The notes under the pieces were generated by a model. It worked only from the letters and a program-made list of their open reading frames with translations, searched no databases and was not told the DNA's origin. The translations under genes were made by a program, and so were the position numbers. Below are positions 47,046-58,262 of a DNA stretch of 64,000 nt, in pieces. The stretch is from Dermatemys mawii (lineage: Eukaryota; Chordata; Testudines; Dermatemydidae), in the NCBI GenBank assembly GCA_007922305.1, contig ML677343.1, positions 28,711,915 through 28,775,914 on the forward strand, read 5' to 3'. Position 1 is the stretch's first letter; every line of letters starts with the position of its first letter.

Positions 47046-47865
47046 AATACAGAAGCAGGACTCCTTCTCATTGGAACTTGGGTCTTAAAGAGAGAAAGGT
47101 ATTTCACAAATATTATACCACAGCAAGTGCCCTTCACGTTTTATCTCAGGGTCCATGGGCTGCTGTTTGAAACCCAGAGACTTGTTCCGATCATTTAAAA
47201 CTCACAACTGTTATCTGCTGTACAAAACACACCTTGTACCATACCGCTGATTCTGAAGGCATCCCCGTGTTAAGTACAGGTAGAATACACAACTCAGTGT
47301 ACATAGGGGCCAGGCTGCAAGAGAAGCCACAAAATAATGAGACCCTCACACAGCTGGGTTTATTTTAATTGTCATTTCTCTTTCTAGAGCCATTACCCCA
47401 CCCAGTGAACCAAAACTGGGTAAAACTTGTGCTTTCTTGGAAAGAGCTTAAGCCAATGGGATTGAGACTGTATTTGCACCAGTGTGGCCCCTTATTTGCA
47501 ATATAGCTAGTTCTAGCATCCAATACAAAGCTCTAAGAAATATGGAAGTTTGTCCATTCAATTGTCCAACAGCTGAAAATAAGCATCAATATGTTGAGTT
47601 TAAAAAACAAAAAAATTTGCAATGTTAATGCCCTTTTCACTCTTCTTTCTCTGGCTAGATCACAAATATTGAAAGAGGGAGGAGGGGGAAAAAGGTGTCC
47701 AGGTCTACAGGTAGCTGAACCATTAAATGGAAATCAGCCACATTTATCTAGAAACATAAAAATGGTATTTTGCAAAACAACTATAAAACGGAGTTATTTC
47801 ATAGGATAGGCTGTAGCTTAGCACTGAGAAGTGGGTGCATGGGATTCTCAGGGTCTCGGTACTTC

Positions 47866-48263
47866 GGGTACGTGTACACTGAATTGTAAACCTGGGTGTG
47901 TGGGATCTGGGCTTGTACACACCAAATCCACAAGCCGGTGCTTGAGAATCCACACTACATTGTAAATCTGGGTTTACAACTGCTGGGCCGGGGACTCACA
48001 ACCCTGCTCATGTGTCCAGGCTGCACCCTGCAAACCTTCTGCCTTGGGTCTGCAGATCAAGCTGTGGCCACACTGCAAAATGACAGAACTTGGACCCAAG
48101 TGTCAGTGGGAGTTGCGCTCAGACTCACCAGATGTGTGGGTCCTGAATGCCTGATGACCTGAACCAGACAGAGTCATGTGTGGATAAAGGGGCGGGGGAG
48201 TGGGGGAAGGGAGTTGGGCTCAAATCTGAGCCCAGGTTTACACTGCTGTGTAAACATGCCCGT
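47866..48263. mobile_element. TIR element with GGGTACGTGTACACT ends
   Basis: The left end GGGTACGTGTACACTG and right end CTGTGTAAACATGCCCG are imperfect complements. Inner blocks ACCTGGGTGTGTGG and AGCCCAGGTTTACACTG pair weakly. It is probably a non-autonomous DNA transposon; the superfamily is unknown. Confidence 0.5.
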
Positions 48264-49002
48264 AGTGGTCCTCATTTCCACCGTAACTGAGCACTTGAAG
48301 GGAACGGGAATAGGGAACAGGGGCACAGGCAAGGCTCTGTGGTGTCAGAGCTGAGAACAGAACATGGGAACAGACTATCGGCGTATAGAAATAAACTCAA
48401 CTGTTGTGAAGGGCTTTGGAATATGCTTGCTTGTAAACTAACCCCAATAAAACATCGCATTGTCTGTGCTTCGGACTTCTGCTGCTTGCTGTCCGCATGA
48501 CAAGAACCAGAGAATTGGGAAGGTAAAGGGAAAGCCCTCTAGCAACTTGATTATCCACCTAGGGGTTACCATGTATTATGCCTCTGTCTTGCATCCTTTG
48601 GTCCTGAGGTTGGCAACTTCTCCAGCTTATTGTGGATTTTGTGGGGTTCATCTCAAAGTTAAGTCCACGTATACATGCCTTGGTGTTATGCACCAATTCA
48701 GTTGAACATACCCACACACACCCCATGATAAGGGTTACATTCTTTGGCACTCAGGACATCCACAAAGGGTGGGGAAAAAAGGCACAAAACTACAGTTCAA
48801 ATTGCCTTACGTGAGCTCTTGAAATAGTTGGCTTAATGGAGGTAATTTTCTAAAGAAGGTGGACAAGAATTGTCAATATGTTTGGAGATACTTTGGGGAT
48901 GATCTCAAAAGAGAAGGGTTTGCCTAATAAAGTTGGTTTATAGCACAATTCCCATAGCATTCATATTTCAGGTTCAGAGCTTTTACTGGGTATATATTGA
49001 TT

Positions 49003-49146
49003 ACCTAGAAGATCAAGGCTTTATGTCAAAGCCAAGAGTGGTTAACACTCCAATAAGCTATTAAACAAGCAACCAATCGAGTTTCAATTGACATGTAACA
49101 GGAAGTTACAGATTGTTGTATGGATCAGTTGTCAGCATTATATAAT
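49003..49146 (+). mobile_element. Short unclassified element, copy 1
   Basis: The segment runs from AGAAGATCAAGGCTTTATG to TTGTCAGCATTAT. It matches the complement of 49,574-49,729 over its length, apart from a 16-17-bp gap after CACTCCAAT. No terminal repeats or coding capacity. Confidence 0.7.
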
Positions 49147-49454
49147 TTCTGCTTCAACTACAATTAATAAACCTCTACTTCATATTAATAAACCTTTGCG
49201 TCATCACTACCATTTATAGTGGCAAACCTTCTGTTTCAGCATGAATCCTTCAGTGTAGTTCCCATATTGGAAGGTGCAGCATAAATGGGCATTTCTTAGA
49301 AAGGAGTTTGAATTTCAGCAGGCCTGTCAAATTTGTGTGTTACTTGTAGGTTAAAATACTTAAGACAAACAAACACTGTAAATTGAAGGGACTTTCATTT
49401 TCATCCTGCACACTCCCCTATCAAAGATATTTTCTACTGTAGACAAATACTATG

Positions 49455-49573
49455 GGACTAGATTGTTACAAGGAGGAGGAAAAACTGTTCTCGTTAACCT
49501 CTGAGGACAGGATAATAAGCTATGGGCTTAAATTGCAGCAAGGGGAGTTTTAGATTGGACATTAGGAAAAACT
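49455..49573 (+). mobile_element. CR1 3' region, part 1
   Basis: GTTACAAGGAGGAGGAAAAA through AGTTTTAGATTGGACATTAG matches the CR1 3' region and continues at 49,730 after an insertion. Confidence 0.8.
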
Positions 49574-49729
49574 ATAATGCTGACAACTGACTCATATAAT
49601 AGTCCATAACTTCCTGTTACACGCAATTTGAAATTTGATTGGTTGCTTGTTTAATAGCTTATTTGATTGGATAGGCTATTGGAGTGTTAACCACCTTTGG
49701 CTCTGACGTAAAGCTTTGATCTTTTAGCT
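49574..49729 (-). mobile_element. Short unclassified element, copy 2, inserted in a CR1
   Basis: It splits a CR1 3' region between ATTAGGAAAAACT and AAAAACTTCCTAACGG, duplicating aaaaact at the junctions. The sequence runs ATAATGCTGACAACTGA to GATCTTTTAGCT. With copy 1, 430 bp away and inverted, it could form a long hairpin. Confidence 0.75.
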
Positions 49730-49925
49730 AAAAACTTCCTAACGGTCAGGGTAGTTAAGCATGGGAACAAATTGCTTAGGGGAGTTGTGGAATCTCAGTC
49801 ATTGGAGGTTTTTAAGAACAGGTTGGACAAACACCTGTGAGGAAAGGTCCAGTTGTTACTTAGTTCTGCCTTGAGTGCAGAGGACTGGTCTGGATGACCT
49901 GTTGAGGTCCCTTCCAATCTCTTCT
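49730..49925 (+). mobile_element. CR1 3' region, part 2 and terminus
   Basis: AAAAACTTCCTAACGGTCAG, GGTTTTTAAGAACAGGTTGG, ending GAGGTCCCTTCCAATCTCTT, completes the CR1 from 49,455. Confidence 0.85.
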
Positions 49926-50235
49926 ATGCTTTTCAATATTCAGCCTGTTCCGACAGCTCCATGAGAAAAGGTGTTCTTGGGCACCAGAAAGAGGCAGTAC
50001 ATTTTGGGGGACTTGTTTATCAGATGGGTCCCACCACAAACATTTCTTCAGAGGAAGCATATGCTGAATGGTCAATCTATTCACTCATAGCTATGCTGCT
50101 GTTGGCTAGGGTAACCTTGCGTACAACAGCGGTAGGAACATTTTTAATGGTCCCTTCTTGCCTTAAACTCCAAGACTGTTTTAACACCTAGTTCTGGCAT
50201 AGTGCTTTCAGCAATAGATTTCTAAGATTTTTACT

Positions 50236-50385
50236 AAGGAGGTCAGTATCATTATTCTCATTTTACTGATCAGGAAACTGAGGCACGGAGCAGGGAAGTC
50301 ATTTGCCCAAGGTTACTCTGCAGGCCAATGGAAGAGCTGGGAATAGAACCCCAGTCTCCTGGCTCACAGTCCAGTTTCCTCTCTG
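50236..50385 (-). mobile_element. MIR-like CORE-SINE, inverted
   Basis: CTGATCAGGAAACTGAGGCA, CATTTGCCCAAGGTTACTCT and GAGCTGGGAATAGAACCCCA give the reverse MIR order. Confidence 0.75.
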
Positions 50386-50699
50386 CTTTTGTCTATTTTA
50401 GATGAGAAGAGCTGATGTTTTATTCCCAGCATTCCACAATGCAGTTCTCTAACAAGTGAAACTCCCCTCCTCCTTGATTCAAGCCTACTAAGGTCCATTG
50501 AACTTTAATTTCATGGGAACACAATGCTGTGTCAGAATGCCCTAGGCATGCTCTAAATCAGGGGTGGGCAAACTACGGCCTGTGGGCCGCATCCGGCCCG
50601 CGGGACCGTCCCATCCGGCCCCCCAGCCTGGGAGACTGCCCTCGCCCCTCCCCCAGAGCCACACCACGTAGCGCTGCGGCCGGGGCTGCGCGCTCCCCC

Positions 50700-51150
50700 A
50701 TCCCCTGAGCTGCACCATGTGGGCAGCACTCCGGGGGCCGGGGCTGCGCGCTCAGCCCCACTCCGGAGCCGCATCGCATGAGCGGCACGCTGAGCCCCTC
50801 TCCCGGGGCAGCGCCGCGGGGGGCAGCACTCTGGGGGGCCGGGGCTGCACGCTGAACCCCTCCCCCGGAGCCGCGCCACTCAGGCGGCACTCCGGGGGGG
50901 CCAGGGCTGCGCGATCCCTCCTCCCTCGGAGCCGCGCCATGTGGGAGGTACTCTGGGGACAGAGGCTTCGTGCTCAGTCCCTCTCCCGGAACCATGCCGG
51001 GGGGGCGGCGCTCCGGGGGACTGGGGCTGTACACTGAGCTGCGCCGCACGAGCAGCACTCCACGCGCTCAGCCACTCCCCCGGAGCCATGCCACTGGGGC
51101 AGCACTTTGGGGGGCCGGGACTGTGCGCTCTCCCTCTTTCCTCAGAGCCG
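50700..51150. repeat. GC-rich minisatellite inside the 975-bp hAT element
   Basis: About seven imperfect units of roughly 60-70 bp, each with a block like GGAGCCGCGCCA, a block like GGCAGCACTCCGGGGG, then GGGGCTGCGCGCTCA. The related element at 38.5 kb lacks this array, so the array appears to have expanded after the copies diverged. Confidence 0.7.
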
Positions 51151-51169
51151 GGCGAGCACCTATGGTAAG

Positions 51170-51440
51170 GGGGAGGAGGGTGGTTGGGGGGGTTCCAGGG
51201 TGGTGGTTGGGGGGGGGTAGTCTGGAGGGGGCAGTCAGGGAGCAGGGTGGGTTGGATAGGAGGTGGGGTTCTAGGGTTCTGGTTAGGGGATGGGAGGGTG
51301 GATAGGGGTCAGAGCAGTCAGGGGACAGGGAGCAGGGGAATTGGGTGGGGTTCTGAGAGGTGGTTAGCGGTCTCTGGAAGGGGCAGTCAGGGGATGGGGG
51401 GGATTGGATGGGGATTCTGAGGCAGCGGGAAGTGGGAGGG
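51170..51440. repeat. G-rich tract with quadruplex potential
   Basis: Runs of 3-9 G recur on the plus strand. Loosely repeated phrases such as GGGGCAGTCAGGG and GGTGGTTGGGGGG are present. The complement is seen as a C-rich stretch at 38,640-38,940 in the sister element. Confidence 0.6.
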
Positions 51441-52139
51441 CCCAGATTGGGTGCGGGGCCTTCCCTACCCAGCCCTCCATATAATTTTGTAGACTCAGTG
51501 TGGCCCTCGGGCCAAAAAGTTTGCCCACCCCTGCTCTAAATGGTTAAATTACACTTTGTCTGTCCAAGCACAAATTCCACTGGGGAGACTTTCCAATATG
51601 TGTGCTTAGTGCACACATCTCCATGTTCCTGTTACGCCCAATGCCAAACAGGAAACAGTTCAAATCTAGTTAACTATTAAAAGTTGCTTGTTAATCAATA
51701 CCAATTGCAAGCCCAACCTTACAGTCTGTCTCTGCACACCGAGATAACCTGGAGCCTTCTAATGGTCTAAAATAAAATAATAGCCACCAAAACAATAAGC
51801 ATGGCAGTGTCTTTCCTTATTATCTTTATCCAATATAACTATCAGTGTGCTGCTATACATGTCTCAATATTAAGCTGTTTTTATATCAGATAGAGAAAGA
51901 ATAAGGGCTAAGAGATAGACTTACCCAGGCAAGGACCAGAATGTATACTTTTATGGCTGTAAGTAGAGCAACAAACTTTGGTAACAGCCGACAGTCCAAA
52001 GGTGCCATTTTTAACTGAGCATGCAAAGAACGGATTGAGTCTTGGTGACAGTAAGGAGGGTGAAAAGTTAAAGCTTTCCCTCCTCCCACCCCATGTTCTC
52101 AAAGGCTAGACACAGTTCAGGTCAGAAAGGCGGCATTAC

Positions 52140-52297
52140 CTGTACTACTTCTTTGACCAGAGTTTTGTCAGTCCCAGTTTTGGCTCTCTGCAGGCCGCTA
52201 ACGTTCTCTCCGATCCAAGTGATGAGGGCAAATTTGACTCGCTTGCTCATGGCATCCCCAGTGGTAAATCGGACAAATCCGAACAACCTGATATCAT
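52140..52297 (-). CDS. COTL1: COTL1 exon 3, core of the ADF-H domain
   Basis: The minus strand gives the last two bases of an Asp codon and then 52 codons, DIRLFGFVRFTTGDAMSKR through to LVKEVVQ. This matches residues 54-106 of vertebrate COTL1. It is the central part of the actin-depolymerising-factor homology fold and includes WIGENVSGLQ. The codon for the actin-contact lysine (human Lys75) is AAA at 52,233-52,235. The acceptor is a long T-rich tract ending TTTTTAAAG, and the donor after CAG is GTAATG. Entry phase is 1 and exit phase 0, so it joins exon 4 in frame. Residues 56, 60 and 74 (Ile, Gly, Val) differ from human (Val, Ala, Ser), as expected for a non-mammal. Exons 1-2 (residues 1-53) are absent from the window. 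Confidence 0.96.
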
Positions 52298-53992
52298 CTT
52301 TAAAAACAAAGAAAAAAAAAAGTCATTAGAAGGGAGACAAAAATACTACTTCACTAAAGAATTTATCTTAGTCAATTCTGAGCATAGTCAGGTGGTCTCC
52401 TGATCTGATTTACCAACACTTATAAAAATAAGCGCTATTAGAATAGAGGAGATGTGTACACGTGTGTAGGATATTTTCTTCTCATGTTAGATCTGCCTTT
52501 CGCTATTGACTTGGAGTTACCTGATTGGCACAGCTGTACCATGCCAGTGGCTACATTGTTAAGTCAGGAAGCGAGGAACACACTCACAATTGGCCAGGTC
52601 TTTCAAGTCCACACCGCTTACCTGGCTGATGCATTTAGTCTTCAGCATGCAGGAAAGGGAAGACATTGATCACTGACCCCTATATGCTGCAAGCTGCTAT
52701 GGGAAGGTAGAAATCAATCTACGCAAGGCAGTTTGCAGGACAGGAGACTTATGACCAGATGCACACCCAAGCCTGATCGGATAAGTAATGAGAAAGACTA
52801 GTCAAGACCACAAGTTACTGTAACAGGTCACTGCACTGCACTGCAACCAAAAGAACCATACCATAAAGACCAAGGAAACAGCTCACTGAACAAAAACCAA
52901 GACCATCAGTGGGCTGATGTCTGATTTCCCAGCCCACAAAATACGACAGTCAGGCAGCCTTCAATCAGGTATGATCTCACCTTCTCAGGGGGAAGCTTAT
53001 AAAGAGACCAAACAGACCACCACCACCACACATGGCCGTAACAAGACAAAGACAGCAACTACAACCACCAGTCTTCCACACACCAACCTGTGGACAGGGC
53101 TCCAACTCGCACGGAGATGTTCCCAGGCAACCTTTCATATTTCCCCTGCATCCCATTAATGTGTCAGGATGAATTGGTGGCTGCATTACCCCTTTAAGTT
53201 CTGGGTTAGTGATTACCCTTGTGCCCTAGCATAGTAGTTCATGTTGAAAAGCATGTGCTGGATACCGTTAGACCACCAGTGATCTCTACTGAGAGATCTC
53301 AAAATCTCTTTATTACTATTCCCTATTGACCCTGAAACTTCTGCCGATCCACGTAACAAATTGGGCTAATCTACAAAGGGGCTGCCCTGCTGAGAGTAAT
53401 CCAAAATCAGAGACCTGTGGATGCTCCAGTTAAGTGTCTGATCTACATGACCTGCAGACGGATCGCTCCCCACTGCTGAAAAACCCACGGTAGGGGAAGA
53501 ACTTCAAAAGGTGTCTCATAGAAACACCTTTGTTTCCTCCCTCTTTCACTTGGCCATGGTAAAGAATCACATAAAGAGAAACTTCTCCCCACCCCACTGC
53601 CCATGATATGGAACAAGGAACTTTTTCTGGAATAAGGAAAACAAATGTTTTCAACCCCCAGGTTTCAAAAATGAATAGTCAGGCCACTCAAAAATCATGA
53701 CTGAGTTAAAAATCCATGAGATTTCTAAACAGTAAATCGAGTCCGTTTTTACCTTCTCATTTGAAAGCCTTTATGGGGTCACATTCTCCAGTTTTTCTCT
53801 GCAGCCACAAAGACTAGAAACTTAATTTTCTTTATTAAATTACAGCCGCAACTCACAATTCCAGATGCTGAGGCTTTGAGAAGACACAACATGTATATTG
53901 CAAGACTCATGGGGGGCAGTGGACGGGAGCAAGTGAGGGGGCGGGGAAATCACAAAAGAAAGCTGCACCATCTCTCTGGAGAGCTTCCAGAA

Positions 53993-54209
53993 CAGTGGCT
54001 CTCAAATGTTTACTGGTGACCCCTTTCACATAGCAAGTCTCTGAGTGCGACCGCCCCTTATACATTAAAAACACTTTTTTATATATTTAATATCATTATA
54101 AAGGCTGGAGGCAAAGGGGGTTGGGGGTGAAGGCTGACACCTCACGACCACCCATGTAATAACCTCGCAACCCCCTGAATAGTCCCAACCCCCACTTTGA
54201 GAACCCTTG
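53993..54209. mobile_element. hAT-type MITE, 217 bp
   Basis: The ends are CAGTGGCTCTCAAATGTTT and ACTTTGAGAACCCTTG, flanked by a perfect 8-bp duplication ttccagaa (53,985-53,992; 54,210-54,217). It is a very short non-autonomous copy in intron 2. Confidence 0.85.
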
Positions 54210-55302
54210 TTCCAGAACCTTCCCTAACTCCCTATTGAAATAGCTGGTATACACACTGTTTCTGCCCGAGGGGAAGGGGTTTGCAGCCTGAAAGAATGGG
54301 CACAACTGTAGGAGCCTGCCAATTTTTGGGGAAAGCAGACACCAAGTGTGTGGATCCATCCTGGACTCTTGAGTGCACTTTGCTCTCCTCTCCACAGCAG
54401 CATGTCCTGCGACCCAGGCATAAATCCCTGTAGTGGCCCAACAAGGCCATCGAGGTGTTGTTTAGCTGTATTAGGGATCCCTGGGAGTTCCTGATGGAGG
54501 TCCACTGAGTCAGGAAGGGAGCATGCCACATCACCAGGCATGGCTGCTCCTCCCCCCCTCTAGCTAAGTTCCCTCCACCACGGTCTGTGACTCACTCAGT
54601 GCATACAGCCACTAAAAAGGGGTAGCCAGCAGGAGAGACATGTCTCCACCCACTTCCAGGATGTTCCCTCTTTCATTCCCCTTCCAGGAGCATCAGGCCC
54701 TTAGATTTTAAGGTCACCATAGTTCTTGTTTCAGGGCCTGGCTTCTGCTCTGTCAGGCCAAATTGAGATTATTTAGTGACCATCTGCGTACAAGCATCTC
54801 ATCTCTAGAGTCTGACAAATTCTGCGTTCCTTTTTTGCAGGGTGAGTCACCCACCCAAGCTGTTGGGTGCCTTGGCAATCACAGGCACATACAGGAGTAC
54901 CACCTCCTTCCAGTCTTTTCTTGTGAGCACACAAGATAGTGAAACCTACATCAGCCCTGATCTCCCAGAGAAACAGAGCAGATGCTCAGTCAAGCGAGCA
55001 CAGAATACACCTAATCACAGCTGCCTCATTCGTTTTATAGGTCACTTGGTGTCCTTTTATTGCAACAAGATGACACACAAAAACCATGAATCAGAGCACC
55101 TGCTTTTTGGAAAAGGAGCCTGTTACACTTGGTCCAGCTTGGTTTACTGTAACCAATTCAGCAGGTTTTATTCCTATGCTGTCCCACCTACCACCAGGTG
55201 AGACATCCAGGATGCCAAATGGGAAGTCGAATGTTAATTCACACCACCCTCATCTAGAGTCATAATAAAATTCCACAGTATATCATATATATTGCTATAG
55301 AG

Positions 55303-55490
55303 CAGGGCTCTCCAAACTTTGAGACGAGGGCCATATTAGATTTCTGAAGGGGCTTCGCAGGCCACTGCCGTGCGTCCCCCTCCCCCTTTGCTCCTCTAGC
55401 CACTGCCGCGAGCCTCTCGGCCCCCACCCCTTGCTCCGCCGGCCTCTGCCGTGACCCCCCACAAAATTTCTAGCAATATATTTTTCATTC
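55303..55490. mobile_element. Probable hAT terminus, truncated
   Basis: Begins CAGGGCTCTCCAAACTTTG and runs into a GC-rich stretch (GCCACTGCCGCGAGCC). No right terminus or duplication was found. Confidence 0.45.
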
Positions 55491-56159
55491 CAAAGAGTTT
55501 GATTGGCTCTTCTGAAATATGACCCAAATCATTAGAGCCAGGTCTATGAAAACTATGTGCCTCTCTCTTAAAGAGGCTTTATTACTGGCTGGTCTGATTC
55601 ACTTGTAGTAAGAAATCCCAGTTCCAGCCAGCAAAATTATCTTCAAATCAATAACTGACAAAGCCTAAGAGGGTGTGTGGAGAGGCAATACACTTGTGGT
55701 GAAGAGTGAGCACAAATCCCCCATTGTGACTTTCAATATAGGCTCAGAGACTATAAAAAACCCAAAACTAAAACAAAAATAATACAACCCCTGCTTCGTC
55801 AGACTTCGATCAGACTGAGTATCATCTCTGCTACATATGAAGCACAGACACAGGGGGGCACATTTTGCTAAGCACCTGTTCCTATAGCAGCCTAGAAATA
55901 TTGGTCTATTTTAAGGAAGAATCAAGCCATCTGACAAAGCAACTTCAGTTTGACCTGTGACCCACAGAGCCACAGATGCTGGGGCAATCTTGATGCTCAG
56001 TGGAAGAACAGGAGGAAAGGCGTTCAAGCTCTCTCTGAAAGCAGCTGTGTTAATATCAGCTCAGAATGCTGAAGCTAACAAAATGCAATTCAAGGTGAGT
56101 TATGACCCACCAGGCAACTCACTATCCTGGTTAGAAGACCAATTATTATATCATCATAT

Positions 56160-56660
56160 TAAGTCTTCATGGGTATGTCCAGTGGCAGATTATCAATGGG
56201 GGTCCCCAGAAAAATGGGCTTCCCAGCACAAATCCGCCATGGGGTGGGCAGGGGAAGTCCCAGTGCCCCAACCTCCGGCAGAAGTGCCAGGCGAGCGGAG
56301 GAAGCCCCAGCACCCAGACCCCATCTGAGGTCCCCAGACTGGAGGAGTTCTCACTCCCTGCTGTGGCCCCGGGGCCCTGGCAGGGAGTAATACAGCTTCT
56401 CCGGTCTTGGGGCTGCAGTGGGGGGGAGGGGGGAAGTAGCGAATGGGGGCAGGGCCGCAGTGGGGGAATGGAATGGGGAGGAAGGGAGCAGGACCATGGG
56501 CAGAACAAGTACAGAGCTGCAGGGGAAGGGCAGAACAGGGTGGGGCCATGGGCGGGGCTGCAGGCAACGAATGGGGGTGGAAGGGATGGGGTGGCATCAT
56601 GGTTCCGATGCCTGAGCCCTCCCACTTGCTGTGGCTCATGGCTCCAGGAGACAATCTGCT
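56160..56660. repeat. GC-rich stretch, probable repeat of unknown class
   Basis: Begins near GTATGTCCAGTGGCAGATTA and runs through a strongly G-biased plus strand (for example GGGGGGAGGGGGGAAG at about 56,420). It generates 100-201-codon frames on both strands that have low-complexity Pro/Gly/Arg composition. No termini were resolved. Confidence 0.4.
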
Positions 56661-56664
56661 TCTG

Positions 56665-56880
56665 AGTACGTGTACACAGCAATTGAATACCCATGTCTGG
56701 CGCACATCAGCTGCTGCGGGATCAGATGGGAAACACCCTCCCGCACCACCACCATGGGTTTGGAGAGCCCAGACTCCAATCCTAGCCTGAAAGTCCACAC
56801 AGCAATTTTACAGTTCCACAGTGTGAGCCAGCCGTCCCAAGCCAGCCATGGGTGTTTAATTGCTATGTAGACATACCCAT
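56665..56880. mobile_element. TIR element with AGTACGTGTACACAGCAATT ends
   Basis: The left end AGTACGTGTACACAGCAATT pairs with the right end AATTGCTATGTAGACATACC. It is about 216 bp and looks related to the 47.9-kb element. Confidence 0.6.
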
Positions 56881-56907
56881 TGTGTTTAACAAGTGCAAAG
56901 GTTAGAC

Positions 56908-57651
56908 CAGTGGTTCCAAAACTTTAACAACCCATAAACCCCTTTCACTAAAATGTCAAGTCTCGTGAACCCCCTTCCTAAAAATGAATATTTCCAGGGA
57001 TTTTCTCCTTTACCCGAGCACATATTATAAAAGCAGTCATTTTGGAACAATAAAATTTGTTTTTATGACATGCTTATTACATACTATTTATTATTAATCA
57101 TTATAGTATTTTATTACATTATGAAAATGGCAATACTCTTCCAAGATCTCACTTTCGTAGCTTGCATCACTTTGAATAAAGCAGCCTTGTCTTTGTTATA
57201 AGACAAGGCTGCTATGTTTCATCAAGGAGTATCGGAGGTAAAACAGCATAAAGGTATTAAGAAGCCAACTCAAAGAGTTCCTCCTACACAAGCATTCAGG
57301 TCTTGAGCCGTCCAGGCAAACAGCACATGTTACAACAAAGCCTAAACTTGTTCTTTATAATAATTTTAAAAATACTAGCTGCCTATTTAATTTTAAAAAC
57401 AGCAAAAAATATCCACCTCCCTTTCCATTTCTTATAAGGAGTCTTGAAGTTTAAATCTCCTCAGTGTGAAAGATATGCTTGCTTTGATCTTCTTAGCTCT
57501 TGGAAGTCCAGGGGCTCTGGGCTGCTGGCCCTGCGCTGCCCAGGGTTCCTAAGGACAGCTCTGTCTGCCATTAGGGATTTTTTTCCTGAGAACCCCCTGT
57601 AACATTTTGTGAATCCCCAGGGGTTCACGAACCCCACTTTGGGAACCACAG
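56908..57651. mobile_element. hAT-type non-autonomous element, 744 bp, complete
   Basis: The ends are CAGTGGTTCCAAAACTTTAA and ACTTTGGGAACCACAG, with a perfect 8-bp duplication ggttagac (56,900-56,907; 57,652-57,659). Fragments at 25.8 kb (right end) and 44.1 kb (left end) belong to the same family. No transposase frame remains. Confidence 0.88.
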
Positions 57652-57849
57652 GGTTAGACAGACAAAAAAGCTGTTATTGCTAACAGTTCACCGACAAAAG
57701 AAGCAGATCTTTCTGGCAGAGTTCAGAGTGTGCAGTCAGAATCCCTGAGCAAAACTGGTTGAGTTTCACAAATAGTCTGAAGTATGTTCACAGTGACAAA
57801 TTGTCAGTGAAACAGGATCCAAGCTTAAGTTCTTGTATAGTCACGGATT

Positions 57850-58262
57850 TCCTCTTCTAGAGTTAACCAGTGCTATCCTGGACAAATCATTTCTCTGCAT
57901 CAGAGCAACAAAAGGAAGTAGTACTTCACACAATGCAGTCAACCTGTGGAACTCATTGCCAGGAGATGTTGTGAAGGCCAAAAATGTATCTGGGTTCAAA
58001 AAGAATTAGATAAATTGATGAAGGATAGGTCTATCAATGGCTATTAGCCAAGATGGTCAGGGACACAGCCCCATGCCCCATGTGTCCCTAAACCTCCAAT
58101 TGCCAGAAGCTGGGACTGAATGATAGGGGATGAATCACTTGAAATTGCACTGGTCTGTTCTTTCCCTCTGAAGCATATGGCACTGGCCACCTTCAGGAGA
58201 CAGGATACTGGGCTAGATGGACCCTTGCTCTGATGCAATATGGCTTTTCTTACGTAGAAGCA
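57850..58262 (+). mobile_element. CR1 LINE 3' end
   Basis: GTCAACCTGTGGAACTCATT, GGCTATTAGCCAAGATGGTC, then ACTGGGCTAGATGGACCCTT and a final TTTTCTTACG. It is the forward-strand counterpart of the 14.6-kb element's end. Confidence 0.85.

Larger units (their letters stand above)
50559..51533. mobile_element. hAT-type non-autonomous transposon, GC-rich, 975 bp
   Basis: The termini are CAGGGGTGGGCAAACT and its complement AGTTTGCCCACCCCTG with one change, and the element is flanked by a perfect 8-bp duplication, ctctaaat (50,551-50,558 and 51,534-51,541). 8-bp duplications and CAG-type ends are diagnostic of hAT transposons. There is no transposase; the inside is a GC-rich minisatellite followed by a G-rich tract. 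The intact target duplication suggests recent insertion. The ORFs here are low-complexity shadows. Confidence 0.88.
37980..52139 (-). other. COTL1: COTL1 intron 3 (14.2 kb)
   Basis: This is the phase-0 intron between exons 3 and 4, bounded by GTAATG and TTTTAG on the minus strand. It holds hAT elements, a Penelope-like fragment, MIR-like and cryptodire SINEs, CR1 tails, an inverted pair of short elements and a GC-rich hAT, listed separately. Stretches with nothing I recognise are about 38,260-38,550, 39,750-40,300, 40,825-42,395, 42,480-43,490, 43,775-44,075, 44,335-46,555, 47,045-47,865, 48,265-49,000 and 51,545-52,139. Confidence 0.85.

Noticed and set aside
50553..51305. ORFs of 100-161 codons and a CpG-rich island suggesting a promoter
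   Set aside because: The region is bounded by hAT ends and an 8-bp target duplication, and the reading frames follow the minisatellite unit.
54842..55201. 119-codon plus-strand ORF
   Set aside because: No recognisable domain, and it is antisense to COTL1 within intron 2. It could be part of an unrecognised repeat.
56167..56798. Overlapping 175- and 201-codon minus-strand ORFs
   Set aside because: They lie in strongly GC-skewed repeat sequence, give Pro/Gly/Arg low-complexity proteins in several frames at once, and run into a TIR element.
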